Assembly: GCA_013400115.1 (NCBI GenBank) | Contig: VXBP01002799.1 | Coordinates: 124,001-188,000 of the forward strand | Reading direction: 5' to 3' | DNA: 64,000 nt | Origin: Rhinopomastus cyanomelas | Lineage: Eukaryota > Chordata > Aves > Bucerotiformes > Rhinopomastidae | Part shown: in pieces, positions 13,337-25,322 of the stretch | Layout of the letters: each line of letters begins with the position of its first letter | Position numbering within the stretch: the first letter of the stretch is position 1 | Notes under the pieces: generated by a model | Told to the model about the DNA's origin: nothing | What the model saw: only the letters and a program-made list of their open reading frames with translations | Databases searched by the model: none | Translations under genes and position numbers: made by a program

Positions 13337-13515
13337 AAAAGACCTTTAAGATCGAGTCAAATCACTAACCCAACTGTCCCAAGTCCACCACTAAACCCTG
13401 TCCCTAAGCTTCAGATCTACACAACATTTGAACACGTTCAGGGATTCAACCACCTCTGTGAGCAGCCTGTTGCAAGGCCCGATGACCATTTCAAGTAAAG
13501 AAGTTTTTCCACAGC
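13337..13515 (-). mobile_element. CR1 LINE, remainder of the interrupted older copy (part 2)
   Basis: This continues the minus-strand element begun at 12551. On the plus strand it shows aaaagacctttaagatc, then the ccaccactaaaccctgtccc and gggattcaaccacctctgtg segments of older CR1 3' UTR and ORF2 end, fading out near 13515. No intact coding frame is present. Confidence 0.88.
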
Positions 13516-14437
13516 CAGTTACAACATATAAAGGGGAAAATAGCTTCTAGACACATAATTAGAGAATTCTGCAAAAAATAAAGCTTCAGCATGCTGGACT
13601 GATAGTAATGCAGAATAATGTCATATTTGTGACCAAAAATCACCCAAAGCAGCCATTCAACATACGTGTTAAATAAGTTAAATGACTAGGCTGGCAGGTA
13701 CACTTTCTTTCCTTTCTTAAGAGAAAACCAAAATCCAGAGAAGGCCACCAAATAATTTACAATTTTGATCAGAGCATCACCTAACTATTGGAAATGTGTG
13801 AGCTTTCTCTTCCAAAACGTCTGGGATACCACACTACATGCTGTACACAGTGATAAACAAGCATCTGAGATTGTGAGACACAGAATAACTGATAATGTGT
13901 AATGAGACTCGTGTGACAGCAGAAGTACACATTTCATTTAGAACAGAGGTGGCTGAATCATACGATGGGATTTTTCACTCAGCTCTGATCATTTCCTCCA
14001 GGTTGCCTTAATGCTTGAGCAGATTTCTATCAGAATTGCAGGAAGAAATGCCAGGCCTTCACTGGTTCTGGCTACGACCCTGCTCTTTTTTGCCAGGTTT
14101 TTATGTCTCTTCTGCGAGGATCCTAACTACATCATACTCCCTGCTGTAGGGCACACAGAAATAAGGTGAAATATGATAGGATAGATGCCAGCATCTCCCC
14201 CCATGTGAAGTAATGTTCTTGCTTCAGCCTAGTGAGAAGTCTCCCACTTGACTGTACATGTACATCTTTGCACAACAGGATTTGCAAGAACAGGGAAAAC
14301 CTATCTTATGGCTTTGGATTACTACTTTAGAAAAAAATACTTCTTCTTCTAAAAAGATTGAGGAGCAAACACACTGTGTATCTTCCACCAAACAATAAAA
14401 AAAGAAACCAAATCTCAAACCATGCCAACGATTAGCT
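13516..14437. other. unique DNA, no gene recognised
   Basis: AT-rich sequence between two minus-strand older CR1 pieces. It holds no recognisable repeat and only short frames. Confidence 0.55.
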
Positions 14438-14732
14438 CATAGAGTCAATTTAGGTTGGTAAAGAACTTTAACATTGGCCAGTCCACCACTAAACCATGTC
14501 TCTAAATGCCACATCTAAGTGTCTTTTAAATACCTCAAGGGATGGTGCCTCTATCACTTCCCTACACAACCAGTTCCAATGTTTTACAAGCCTTTCAGTG
14601 AAGAATGTTTTTCCAATATCCAGCCTACCCTTCTGCTGGCACAACTTGAGGCCAGTTCCATTGTCACTTACTTGCGAGAAAAGATCAGATCCTATTTCAC
14701 TATGACCTCACTTCAAGTAGTTGCAGAGGATA
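14438..14732 (-). mobile_element. CR1 LINE fragment, older type
   Basis: The plus strand begins catagagtcaatttaggttgg and continues with ccaccactaaaccatgtctc, aatacctcaagggatggtgc and gtgaagaatgtttttccaat. All are reverse complements of older-type CR1 3' UTR and ORF2 C-terminal coding sequence. The fragment ends near 14732. Short plus-strand frames over it (14496-14746) are antisense and meaningless. Confidence 0.9.
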
Positions 14733-16639
14733 ATTTACTAATTTAAACGCAGTTACTTCTTTTTCCATACTATTTTTAGCATTTTTAGTATCACAATATT
14801 TTGCTTGAGAAGGAGCTTTCTTGCCTTGCAGCCCAGGAATTAGAATGGGCTGTCAGGGGCTCAGATTCAGCTCTAATCTCTCTCTGAAGCAAAACGAGCA
14901 TTTAGGAAAATGTCTTCCACACAAAGTAATAAAGTATTGTGGGCTGGGGCCCCTCAGTCTCTCATTTTTCCTATTAAGCACTTAAATATTTATTAACACA
15001 GGAACCAGGGCAGCCCTAGAGCAGGCTATAGAGTTATTTTCTCTAGTGCTGACCAAAACAGATGCTTAAGCACTTTATACATAGTGGAGCTGTTCCAACA
15101 GAAAAGCATGACATTCTGTAACAGCACACAGCCTCATCGTCAGGACATTTTCTTTCAACTTGAGGCAGGGGGAAGGGAAGCACCTCTATCAGCAGAGAAT
15201 TGAAATGTTTCTGATACAACACATCTAAGAAAACCTGTTTTGTGACAGCAGCTATAGTCTCCTGTATGCAAATCTAGCTTTTGCTTTTATCTCAAATGCC
15301 TGCAAATACAGTTCCGGTTGAATGCAGCATGTTGCTCTGATTAGCTGGCAGAAAGGGCTGGGGGGGAGGAGAAGCTAAAAGAGATCTCTTTCTCGCCAAC
15401 TGGAACCATTTTCAGTTATTTATTTTTAAGTCAGTCACTGAACTGACGAATCAATTTCTTGTGTAGCCCCAGTGTAGATCCCGAGTCCTGAAGCCAGAGC
15501 AAGCTGCTCATATGTAGGCAAAATGTGGCCTCTGCTTTTTGAGTGAACAAACCCCTCGGAGCTGCGGAGCACTGTTCCTCCTGCAGGCTCTGCAGGTTGC
15601 GTATCAGCACATGCCAGTGCATAAACTAAAAGGGAAGCTTTCTAGAGATTAAGAGATTACAGTTTCTCTGCAAGATATAATTAAAAGAGAAGGAAGCTTA
15701 ATTTCTCTAATTCCCAAAAATGGAATAAATCAGAGAAAACCATCTTGTACTCTGTTTTCATAAAAGTAAGTCCCAATATGAGTTTCACAAAGCATTGTAT
15801 GTCTACACATGTATTCCAGCAGCAACAAAGCAAACACTTCCATCTAAGAACACTTGCTGAGATAAGCGCTCTGCACCGTACAGTTCCATACAGTTGTATA
15901 TCAGTTTTTATAATTCCATCTGACTTCTTAATTCAGTAATTGCACAACGATTAACGGGAATAAACAACGCAATAGAGAAGTAGGATTGTGGCAATTTTCT
16001 GCAACCTAAAGCAAAACGTAAATACCTGGAGCAGTTTTACTTCGTTGCCATTTACTGTGACCAATCTAAACCCACAAAGAATTACTGCCTGGTACTTCCT
16101 GATGGTAAGCAGAAGGAATTTTCTGCTTGCTGTTCAAATCCCACTTTAACAACTGGCCGGAATGGGACTTCCTGTTTCTGGGAGCACATGGGTGATTTCT
16201 GGGTTAAGCTTCTTTGAGCACAGCCTGTTTAATTAAAGAGAGCAAGAGAAGCACCACCAGCAATGCAATGAAGCCTCTGTCCCTAGGGTTACAACAAGAA
16301 GGTTGTAGAGACTATAGCAGGTTGATCTAGATCTCTGGAAGGTTTTTGGAAAACCATGGAAGTGGGCTCTGGGAAAGCACCACTTGATATTGTCCCACAG
16401 AAACACAGTGCACAAGACAGAAATCTGCCCGTGGCCATGCAGATGGTTCACCTGGCAGCTGATGCACAATGATGTCAACTGTGCTGGAGCTTCCAAGTTT
16501 TCACCTTCCTACAACAAGAGAAAGTCTTGGGAGGAGCACGAAGGCAGCCTCTATCTCCACTCCTGCAGGGAGCACTTAATATAGGGACCCAGTAGTCTAA
16601 TTTGATTGCTACAGCTGATTTCAAAATCAGTAGTACAGC
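14733..16639. other. unique DNA, no gene recognised
   Basis: No repeat was identified. A GC-neutral part near 16230-16580 has short frames on both strands (66-87 codons) without recognisable features. Confidence 0.5.
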
Positions 16640-17106
16640 ATGTCTTCTACAACTGAAGGGACACAGAACTGCTCAAGCACGGTGCCACAAAGATGATGGA
16701 GTAGAATGTATCTCTAATGCAGAAAGGCTGAAGGAGCTGGATCTCTTGAGCTTGGAAAAGAAGGAGACTGAGGGGTGATCCCATTAATGTTTATAAATAC
16801 GGAAAGGGTGGGAGTCAGGAGGATGGATCCAGGGCATCCAATGATAGGACAACGGGCAGTGGGTGTCAGCTGGAACACAGGAGGTTCCACGTCAATACGA
16901 TAAGGAACTACTTCATGGTGAGGATGATGAAGCACTGGAACGGGCTGCCCAGGGGGGTGTGGAGGCTCCTTCTGTGGACACGTTTAAAACCCACCTGGAC
17001 ACGTTTCTGTGCAACTTGATCTAAGTGATCCTGCTGTGGCAGAGGGATTGGACTAGACGACATTTCAAAGTCCCTTCCAACCCCTGACTTTCTGTGATTC
17101 TGTGAT
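16640..17106 (+). mobile_element. CR1 LINE fragment, about 470 bases (subfamily B)
   Basis: Degraded plus-strand CR1. It starts in ORF2 near gaagggacacagaactgctc, passes the ggctgaaggagctggatctc and gagactgaggggtgatccca segments, then the gtgtcagctggaacacagga C-terminal region. It ends in the tail with gatcctgctgtggcagaggg and the octamer pair tctgtgattctgtgatt. Frames are interrupted throughout. The junction near 16680 suggests a small internal rearrangement. Confidence 0.93.
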
Positions 17107-17927
17107 TAATCTAGCCTGAACCTCAAGCCTATAGAATTCTCCTAAATTCTGAGATATTCTGCATAAAAACAAAATATTCTGGTTCAATTGTTACTTCTTT
17201 TAAGAGGATATCCAGGTACAATTTAGTGTTCCAATGACAAATAACCACCATTTTTAAAGATCTGTTTTTTCAATAATGAATTAAGCTCATTAAAATGTAC
17301 ATTTCTTGCTTTTATCTGAATTTCTTCTCACCAATGTGAAATTTGCCCTTTTGATTCACAATGCATTTGAATACAAATTATGCTTTAATTTGAACATAGA
17401 CAAATTATATAGAAATAAATAGAATAAATTAAATCACTACCAGTTCTTCTCTTTGGAACCAGCTGAGTACTGTTTCCTCATCTATTTTCGAATGTGAATT
17501 TTGTTAGCAGCTGATCTGCATTGCAAAATTATTTGCATCTCTAGGGTCAAAGAAATACAAATTATGTGGAAGAAAGTTATTAGGAAACCTCAAGCAAGGA
17601 AACCCACCACAAGCCAACCACAGAGCCTGAAATCTGCATCTAGGTGTAGGTTTGACTTTTCAGAAACTGGGGAGGTATGAACATGACTTTCTCTTTTAGA
17701 TCCACTGCACAGACACTGAAGGAGTCAGTGACTTGTACTCATCAACATTCCTCCTGCACCATCTCCCAGTTCTTAATGCCTCTAGTCAATGTCCCTCTTC
17801 TGTCTCCCTTGATGGGCCATCTTCCCACCTCAGCAACTAAAAACATCCCCTTGAAATACTAAAAAAATGTATTTTAGCTAAGGGTCTCATGTGGTAGGGA
17901 TAGAATGCTCAGCAGAATCACAACCCC
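17107..17927. other. unique AT-rich DNA
   Basis: No CR1 or other repeat was recognised; frames are no longer than 61 codons. Confidence 0.55.
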
Positions 17928-18742
17928 AGAATTCAGGAGGGCCAACTTTGGCCTTTTCAAGCAAATGCTAGGGAAAATCCTATGAGACAGGGTAAAGACA
18001 GGTAATGGGGCTCAGGGTAGCTAGTTAACACTCAAAGACTACTTCTTTGAAGCACAAGAAAAGAGCATTCCAACAGGAAAAAAGTCAAGGAAGGTTGCTA
18101 GACAACCTGTGTGGTTAAACATGGAGCTGCCGGGAAAAATCAAGAGGAAGAAGAAAGCCTACGGGTCACGGAAGGAGGGGATGGGCACTTGGGGTGATCA
18201 TAAGGCTCTGATGAGAAAATGTAGGGATGCAACTAGGAAAGCCAAGGCCTTCTTGGAATTAAACCTTGTAAGAGACATTGAGGGCAATAAAAAGGGCTTC
18301 TTCAAATAAATCGCAGGTAAAACTAAACCTAGAGGCAATGTAGGGCCCCTGCTGAATGAGGTAGGTGCCCTAGAGACAGAATACAGAGAAAGCAGAGATA
18401 CTCAACACCTTCTTTGCCTCTGTCTATACTTCTGGGGGCTGTCTTGATATCAAGCCCCTGGCTGCTGAGGCTCCAGAGGAAGTCTAGGCAAGAGAGGAGC
18501 CTGCCTTGGTTGATGAGGACTGGGTTAGGGATAAGTTGAGCAAACTGGATGGACACAAATCCATTGGCCCAGACGGGATGCACCCACATGTACTAAGGGA
18601 GATGGCGGAAGTCATTGCTAGGCCACTCTCCATCCTCTTTCTAAGTCCTGGGGATCAGGAGAGGTGCCTGGGGACTAGAGGATAGCAAATGTCACTCCAA
18701 TCTTCAAAAAGACTAAAAAGGAGGACCCAGGTAACTATAGAA
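17928..18742 (+). mobile_element. CR1 LINE ORF2 fragment upstream of the RT core
   Basis: This piece covers the linker between the ORF2 endonuclease and reverse transcriptase, a part absent from most copies in the window. It starts near agaattcaggagggccaact and includes gctagttaacactcaaagac. The frame 18109-18309 (MWLNMELPGKIKRKKKAYGS) follows. It then continues through ggcccagacgggatgcaccc (the GPDGMHP motif before the RT fingers) to ggaggacccaggtaactata. It stops there, just before the RT palm, so the copy has lost its catalytic domain. Confidence 0.9.
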
Positions 18743-18766
18743 TGATGAGAGCCCGGGCTCTCATCA
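18743..18766. repeat. perfect 24-base palindrome
   Basis: From tgatgagagccc to gggctctcatca the sequence equals its own reverse complement over 24 bases, centred on CCCGGG. It sits exactly where the CR1 ORF2 fragment ends and is followed by about 43 bases that I cannot assign before a CR1 tail begins. Confidence 0.9.
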
Positions 18767-18809
18767 GATGGTGCAAAGCTCACGGACAGTGCTCCAGAGC
18801 TCAGTGTGT

Positions 18810-18892
18810 CTCATGTTACTGTGGTAGGTCGTAGGCAGGAATTGATGATCTCAGAGATGGTTTCCAGCCTCAATAATTTTGTGATTCTACCA
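18810..18892 (+). mobile_element. CR1 LINE, 3' tail
   Basis: The segment gttactgtggtaggtcgtag through ttccagcctcaataattttg and tgtgattct matches the 3' end of the CR1 at 44503-44768 segment by segment. It may be the surviving 3' end of the same element as 17928-18742 after a large internal deletion, or a separate insertion. The sequence alone does not decide. Confidence 0.75.
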
Positions 18893-21044
18893 ATCAAGTA
18901 AAATCAGCAGGAAACCCATCAGATGGGCAGTTCATAGTAAAAACCCATAGATGGCTGCAATAAAGTAAAAGCAGTAGGGGATGAGAACAAACAAAAGCTG
19001 CTAAAACTGCAAACAAGGTGACAAAAATTGGCGACAATCAAGAGCAGTTTATGAAACAAACCTAAAACCGAAGCAGACAGCACGACAGCAACAGAAACCC
19101 ACTGATGGCTTATGGCATCTAAGAAGGCAGGCAGAACTTAGCCACGGATTTCAAACGCTTGCTTCCAAAATAATTCAGCAAATAGAAATATTCTTAGTTT
19201 TCTGTTTTAAATTTGTCCTGGTACTATTAGACAAAGATTGAACAATTTCATAATCAGTCTTACTCAGATGATGACACAACAAAGTGACAACCAAGCTGGT
19301 GAGGAGGTCTAATCTGTTCAGTAAATTATCGTTAGGGTTCACTAATAAGAAACATTCAGGACTGCAGTGTGAGTTCACAAACAGCTCTGTCTTAAACAAG
19401 AGGTCACAAGTGTTATTAGCTCCTTCAAAATAAACAACAGGTTATCCTTGTTTTTTGAACTACAGCTATAGAGTGAGGTTTCTCTTACTCCCTTCCATGA
19501 AACAACTAACAAACCATCAGAGCACTTTTCCAGGCTGCTTGAATTATTTCCTGCGTTAGAATAATTTAACCCCTACACATCTTTTATTAAGAAGTAGGTT
19601 ATCATACCTGTCAGGGCAAGCCCCATCTTCCCCCCAGAGGCTATGGAATTATAGAGAACAATACTAAAGTGGAGAATACTAAGTCTGCTGCATTATCAGC
19701 CACCTTAGCTGGAAAGGCAACTTGAAATCCCTGTGCCAAATGCTGACAAAGAAGGTGAAGCTGCCCTTAGCATGGAAACTGGAACCTTCATATGAATACA
19801 AACCATCAAATCTCATCCTCACAGGCATTTTCTCTCTGGTCCACTGAATCATAAATTATTTTCTGCCTAAAATAACCAAAACATAAGAGGTTAAGGGACT
19901 TCTTGTATACAAGAAGAGATTCTGAACCAGTTCAGATCTCAGGTGATATGGGTGAATGCTTTGACTGTAAAGCTGTATATACAGAGAGACCTTTCTATCA
20001 ACAACACTTCAGCTCACTGCTGTTTTTCAAAAACTGACTTCTATAGATTATTATTGAGACAAGCAAGAGGAGAGGGCACTGTGTTCTGTTTAATTTAAAA
20101 TATATAGAGCAAATCTGGAGGGTTCTCCCATCATTGACAAGCAAGGAAAGTTTGATCAGGACATGCCTAATGAGTTAAGCAACCTGAATGTAGAAGTCTC
20201 TCCCCTAACTTTCAGTGGTGTGATCATCTTGATCAGAATTTAGCTTCTTTCCTCAAATCCTTTTTCTAGCATCTGTAGAATAACAGGAATTGTTTTAAGC
20301 TTTTGGGCTTTTCGCTGTGCACAGCAGTATATTGGAGACTAGAGAGTAAATATCACTTCTACATATTCCAGGACCATCAGTACCCACAGGAATTCAGAGG
20401 GCACTGCCTGGCAGCATGTGTCATGGTTCTCCCTTAAGGAAAAATGATTTTAAAAATCCCTGGATTCTGCATTTAACCGTGTTATGGTGGCTGTTACACC
20501 CGATTCTTTCAGGGTGAATTGCAGCAGTACACTACACACCCCGCATTTCCTCATATGCTTATGGAACATAGAAATTCTACTGGCTACTTCAAAAAATTTA
20601 AATGTTAATGGTGGCTATAAACCAACAATCTACCAAGAGATGTGATCCAAGCGAGTTTTGCTGTGTAAACAGCTCCCCTTTAAAAAAGAAGTAGAGGGGG
20701 AGAGACAGCTGCCATAAGTTCAGAAGCAAAACACTGTTATTACTCTGAAGCGGGAATGACATCCTTGCATTAACGCGGTATGAAATCATGGTAGCAATTT
20801 TCATGCCATATTATTTTGTTTTTGTCAGGTCACTGATTTTCAATTTCATCAATACTATATAAAACTAAGGATGATAATAGAATAAAAAGCATCCATTTAG
20901 AGTCTACTACTGAAGGAAGAACAAGTCTCCACTCCTGTGAATTTAAACCAACCCACCCACCCACAGAAAATATGGGTTACTCTTGTCCTGGAGTGACATT
21001 AATAAACCAGATTCAGAGATTACACAAAGGCAGTATACCAAAGT
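18893..21044. other. unique AT-rich DNA, no gene recognised
   Basis: No repeat was recognised except a short CCCACCCACCCACCCAC-like run near 20949-20964. Frames do not exceed 74 codons. Confidence 0.55.
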
Positions 21045-21107
21045 ACAGAATCACAGAATCATTAGGGATTGGAAGGTATCTCGAAAGATCATCCAGTCCA
21101 ATCCCCC
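21045..21107 (-). mobile_element. CR1 LINE, 3' tail only (subfamily B)
   Basis: Minus-strand tail of about 63 bases: acagaatcacagaatcatta on the plus strand, then gggattggaaggtatctcga and gatcatccagtccaatcccc. It lies 23 bases beyond the 3' end of the larger element at 21131-21940, in the same orientation, the same A-then-B order as at 38255-38655. Confidence 0.9.
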
Positions 21108-21130
21108 TCAATCACTTCACTGGAGAAGTT

Positions 21131-21940
21131 ATAGAATCAGAATCACTCAGGGTTGGAATGGACCACCTGATCATCCAGTTCCAACTCCCTTGTCATGGGC
21201 AGGGACACCCCACCCTAGACCAGGCTGGCCAGAGCCCCATCCAGCCTGGCCTTAAACACCTCCAAGGACGGAGCCTCCACCACCTCCCTGGGCAACCCAT
21301 GCCAGGCTCTCACCACTCTCACAGTGAAGAACTTCCTTCTCACATCCACTCTAAATCTACCCATCTCCAGCTTTGCTCCATTCCCCCTAGTCCTGTCACT
21401 ACCTGACATTCTAAAAAGCCCCTCCCCAGCCTTTTTGTAGGCCACCTTCAGATACTGGAGAAGAAGAGCCTCCTCTTCTCCAGACTGAGCAACCCCAACT
21501 CTCTCAATCTGGCCTCATAGGAGAGGTGCTCCAGCCCTCTGATCATCCTCGTGGCCCTCCTCTGCATTCGCTCCACCACGTCCACATCCCTCTTGTAATA
21601 AGGGCTCCAGAACTGAACGCAGTGCTCCTGGTGGGGTCTCACCAGAGCGGAGTAGAGGGGGAGAATCACCTCCCTCGACCTGCTGGCCACACTTCTCCTC
21701 ATGCAGCCCAGGATCCGGTTTGCCTTCTGGGTGGCAAGTACACATTGCTGCCTCATGTTGAGCCTCTTGTCCACAAGCACCCCCAAGTCCCTCTCCTCAG
21801 GGCTACTCTCCAGCCAGTCACTGCCCAGCCTGTATTTGTGCTTAGGATTGCCTAGACCCAGATGCAGGACCTTACACTTGGTCTTGTTGAACCCCATGAG
21901 GTTGGCTTGTGCCCACCTCTCCAGCCTGTCCAGACCCAAC
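21131..21940 (-). mobile_element. CR1 LINE fragment, about 810 bases (subfamily A)
   Basis: The 3' end is at 21131 (atagaatcagaatcactcag on the plus strand) and the 5' break near 21940, just after the reverse-transcriptase catalytic core. The 3' UTR differs from subfamily B: it reads tcatgggcagggacacccca on the plus strand. An internal deletion and small inverted repeat at 21455-21483 break the coding frame in two. Overall conservation is better than in most copies here. Confidence 0.95.
21215..21939 (-). pseudogene. CR1 ORF2 C-terminal remnant, split frame
   Basis: Two minus-strand frames carry the end of ORF2. 21448-21939 (163 codons) begins at MGLDRLERWAQANLMGFNKT, shortly downstream of where the FADD catalytic box would lie. 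It includes SREVILPLYSALVRPHQEHC and YEARLRELGLLSLEKRRL. 21215-21445 (76 codons) continues with FRVDVRRKFFTVRVVRAWHG and LEVFKARLDGALASLV. The break between them coincides with a deletion and a small hairpin. The protein would lack endonuclease and RT catalytic residues and cannot be functional. Confidence 0.9.
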
Positions 21941-22240
21941 CAGTCCTCTTCCCTTTACCTTCCTTTTGCATGGCAGACATGAGCCTCACAGACTCTGAGT
22001 CCACTGGGAAGACTACCCGCTGCTTTCACTCGCCGGTATTCTTGCTGATATACAGAAGACGTCCACACGCTTTAGCTGGAAGGGACCGAATATTCAGTCT
22101 GGCCAAACTAGCCTGGGTGGGTAAGAAGCAAGGCCATATGCATAGCCCACTCACCCCATAAGCCCTTATGAGGGCAATAATCTGTCTGCTTTCCCTGTAG
22201 AAGTTCAAACACGGACAACCACTGTGACTTATTCAAGGGA
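21941..22240. other. unassigned DNA between CR1 copies
   Basis: About 300 bases with weak, inconclusive resemblance to a CR1 3' end near 22080-22115 (ggaagggaccgaatattcag). Nothing else was recognised. Confidence 0.4.
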
Positions 22241-22355
22241 GGCTCAACAAGGCTCTGGGCAACCTGATCTAATTGAGGATGCCCCTGCTCACTACAGGGG
22301 GTTGGACTAAATGACCTTTGGAGGTCTCTTCCAACCTGGGTCATTCTAGGATCTT
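22241..22355 (+). mobile_element. CR1 LINE, 3' tail of another subfamily
   Basis: The tail reads ctgggcaacctgatctaatt, then a stem-loop CCCCTG-ctcacta-CAGGGG (22282-22300), then gttggactaaatgacctttg and ggtctcttccaacctgggtc. The stem sequence differs from those of subfamilies A and B but is still complementary. Only the 3' UTR is left. Confidence 0.9.
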
Positions 22356-24804
22356 CTATTACTTTCTCCAGTCCTACCACTATTGGCAGTCACACATTTC
22401 CTTATAAAAATGCCATGGATTAAATTGGAAATTTAATGTTTTTTCATAAAACTGGATCTTTCACATCTCTATCTGAAAATAATTAGTCCTTCTCCAACAC
22501 CAAATGATTAAAATGTAACTAACACCACACTTTTTTCACATGATCAATGTTGGTGCAATGAATAGCATATGAATTAATAATGTCCAGGCACTTTTTCTAA
22601 TTGTTTCCTAATGTTCTGTTATTACATATTCATTTGATGGTCCTCGTAATGCTGGGGAGCACCATTTTGTCACTTGTTCCATAAAAATCACACATCTTGC
22701 CTTTGCTCTCTGTAAAAGAATTAAAAGAATGAACTAGGGTCACCTCGTTTCTCTTTCATTCTCACATTTCAAAAAGTTGCACAGTTAGGTTAGGTTCCCC
22801 AAACTGCTGTTTCCTCACCTCTTCTAATCCAGGTGGTCTTTTACAATCACTCCAAAACTCCAAGTCATCCATCACTATTGGTCCTCTTGAACAACATGCA
22901 AAACATGTCCTATCTTAACTACATAAAGAGACTCTTGTGCACAGCAATTTCTGTATCTGCAGCAACCATTTCTACCGACTACTTAAAGGGAGCTCATGAA
23001 TGTATCATTTCATTGATTTTGCAGGATAAATAATCTGGACAAGTTACCTGAGTGGCCCAGTTGCCCAGCCAACACAGTGGGAAAAAGCCTGTCCATAGGC
23101 ACAGCAGGAGCTGCCTGGGAGGATTAGTAGAACAGTACAGAAAACCCACATGGAACCCTCCTTCTCCACATCAAGTACTTTGCTGTGGTAGGGCTTAAAA
23201 CTCAGCCAACCACCTTGCTTCAACTTGTTCCACTGTCTCTTCTCAATCAATCATCTCTGCTCTGTGGAGACTGGATGGGAAGTTCCTGTATGACCCAGGG
23301 AAATAAAGACTTCTCTGTCCTATGTGAGCACACACAGAGCCCAGCCCTGATACACAGTCACACCACAGCCACTACAAGTGTGCAAGGCTGAATTCCATCC
23401 TTACATCTTCAATTCTGTGTGCTCTTGCCATAAATTTCTCAAACATGCTACACACTCTTGAGGCAGTTTCTGTGGTTTTGCTCTGGATGTCACACTTGAA
23501 CATTCAGAATTTACTGTCTGTGTGGGTAACATCTCCAAAGCCTCTCTTTCCTGAGGGTCAGTAGCCAGTATAACATCACTAAGGGAGGTGAAATAAGCAT
23601 GTGCTACCTCTGGTCCAGATGAACAGAGATAGAGTCCTGCAACATTGTGACCTGATTCTAAGTGCCCTGGGATTACAGTTCTTTCTTTCTTTGCTTTGAG
23701 TTAAAATTTAAAAATCCCATAAACTCCAATGCATCTGCTCACAAAAACATATGTCCCTGGAAGCAGGTATTTTCCTCACTCTTGAATTTTCGGGGTGGCA
23801 TCGGCCTTCTTTCTTACTTATTCATTTTAGGTTGGGAGGTATCATGAAAAGAAAATAACATTACTTGTTTTCATGGAGTTACAAACTTGACTTTAAACAA
23901 AAACCAAATTCTAACAAAACATATTACTATCCTCACACTTAGGAGACAAAAATTAAATGTGTCGTGTATATACACCTTGCCTTAAAGCCGGGCACCTGAG
24001 TGTGATAGAAGTAACAAACACACCATTCAAAGAAGTGTGCACAGGCACACTTTCATTTGTTACTGGGCTATGTTCAGCTTGATCATAATTCCCAGCACAG
24101 AATCAACTAAGAGAGATCACTTGAGACAAAACCACAGACTACTTTCTTATTAAACACAAAGGACCCCCCCTGCATTTTGTGGCTCAGTGAAAAAGCTCAC
24201 AAAATACAAAACATGCTACAGGCTGACTCCAGGTGTTGTCCTGTGTTTTCATCCATGTCTTCCAAACATCTTACAGTGCAAAACAAAAAAAGCACTTCAC
24301 ATCAATATTTTATTGAAGTTCTTTCAGAGAAGACATATACATTATATTTTCAAGATGAGATGCAGACTATTTTAGTCACAGAGGAGAGCAATATATTGGA
24401 TAACAGCTGACATTTGATTCCCAGGGTTTTTCTTTTATGAATCAAAATTCATTTAGCGATAGTAAAGTAGAAGATTGTGTCTAAGAAATCGATAGAAATG
24501 TTCTGTATTCTAGTTATGGAACACAGAGATAACCCTAAGTCAACATTAATGATGCTGGCCTGGGTAAACATTGACAAAGCCGAAAGAATGATTTTAAATA
24601 ATAGACTCCAACAAGCAGGTATCAACAAGTTGTGTTAATGGAGACTGCTGCCATGCTTGATTATGGTTTTAATTTATCCAGTGTGTGGAAATCATCAGAG
24701 GCACTGAGCTGTAGGATAATGTGATTTCAATAAAATTTTTCAAACTACATGGCATCATCTCTCCACTTTCTCTACTGGCTCTGAAGTTATAAAATCTTTC
24801 ACAC
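22356..24804. other. unique DNA, no gene recognised
   Basis: No repeat was identified. 22380-22720 is AT-rich with many homeobox-like TAAT cores and few CpGs and could be conserved noncoding sequence, but this is only an impression. Frames are 77 codons or shorter. Confidence 0.5.
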
Positions 24805-25322
24805 CGAACATTAGGGATTGGAAGGGACCTCAAAAGATCTTCAGGTCCAATCCCCCCACCACAGCCAGATCCCCTAGACCAAGTTGCACAGACACAAATC
24901 CAGGTGGGTTTTAAATGTCTCCGAAGATGGAGACTCCACAATGCCCCTGGGCATCCCGGACGAGTGCTCTGTCACCCTCACCGGGAAGAAGTTCCTTCTT
25001 ATATTGATATGGAACCTCTTGTGTTCCAGCTCACACCCATTGCCCCTTGTCATATCATTAGGTGATGCTAAGTAGAGCCTGGCTCCACCCTCCTTACACC
25101 CACCCTTTACATATCTATAAACATTAATGAGATCACCCCTCAGTCTCTGTTTCTCCAAGCTAAAAAGACTCGGCTCTCTCAGCCTTTCATCATAAGGGAG
25201 GTGTTCTACTCCATCACCTTTGTTGCTCTGCACTGGACTCACTCCAGCAGTCCTGTGTCCTTCTGGAACTGAGGGTCCCAGAACTAGACACAATATCCTG
25301 GATGTGGTCTCATCAGGGCAAT
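24805..25322 (-). mobile_element. CR1 LINE fragment, about 520 bases (subfamily B)
   Basis: The 3' end is at 24805 (gaacattagggattggaagg on the plus strand). The minus frame 24874-25410 reads ORF2 C-terminal sequence: LPYDERLREPSLFSLEKQRL, then GDLINVYRYVKGGC, then FHINIRRNFFPVRVTEHSSG and ETFKTHLDLCLCNLV. The recognisable CR1 ends near 25322, so the first part of that frame is not CR1. It is one of the better-preserved C-terminal frames in the window but lacks the catalytic domain. Confidence 0.94.

Noticed and set aside
21526..21982. Plus-strand frames of 93-109 codons over the CR1 at 21131-21940
   Set aside because: They are antisense shadows of CR1 ORF2 on the minus strand.
22075..22140. 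Possible extra minus-strand CR1 3' end (ggaagggaccgaat)
   Set aside because: The match is too short and the expected following segments are missing.
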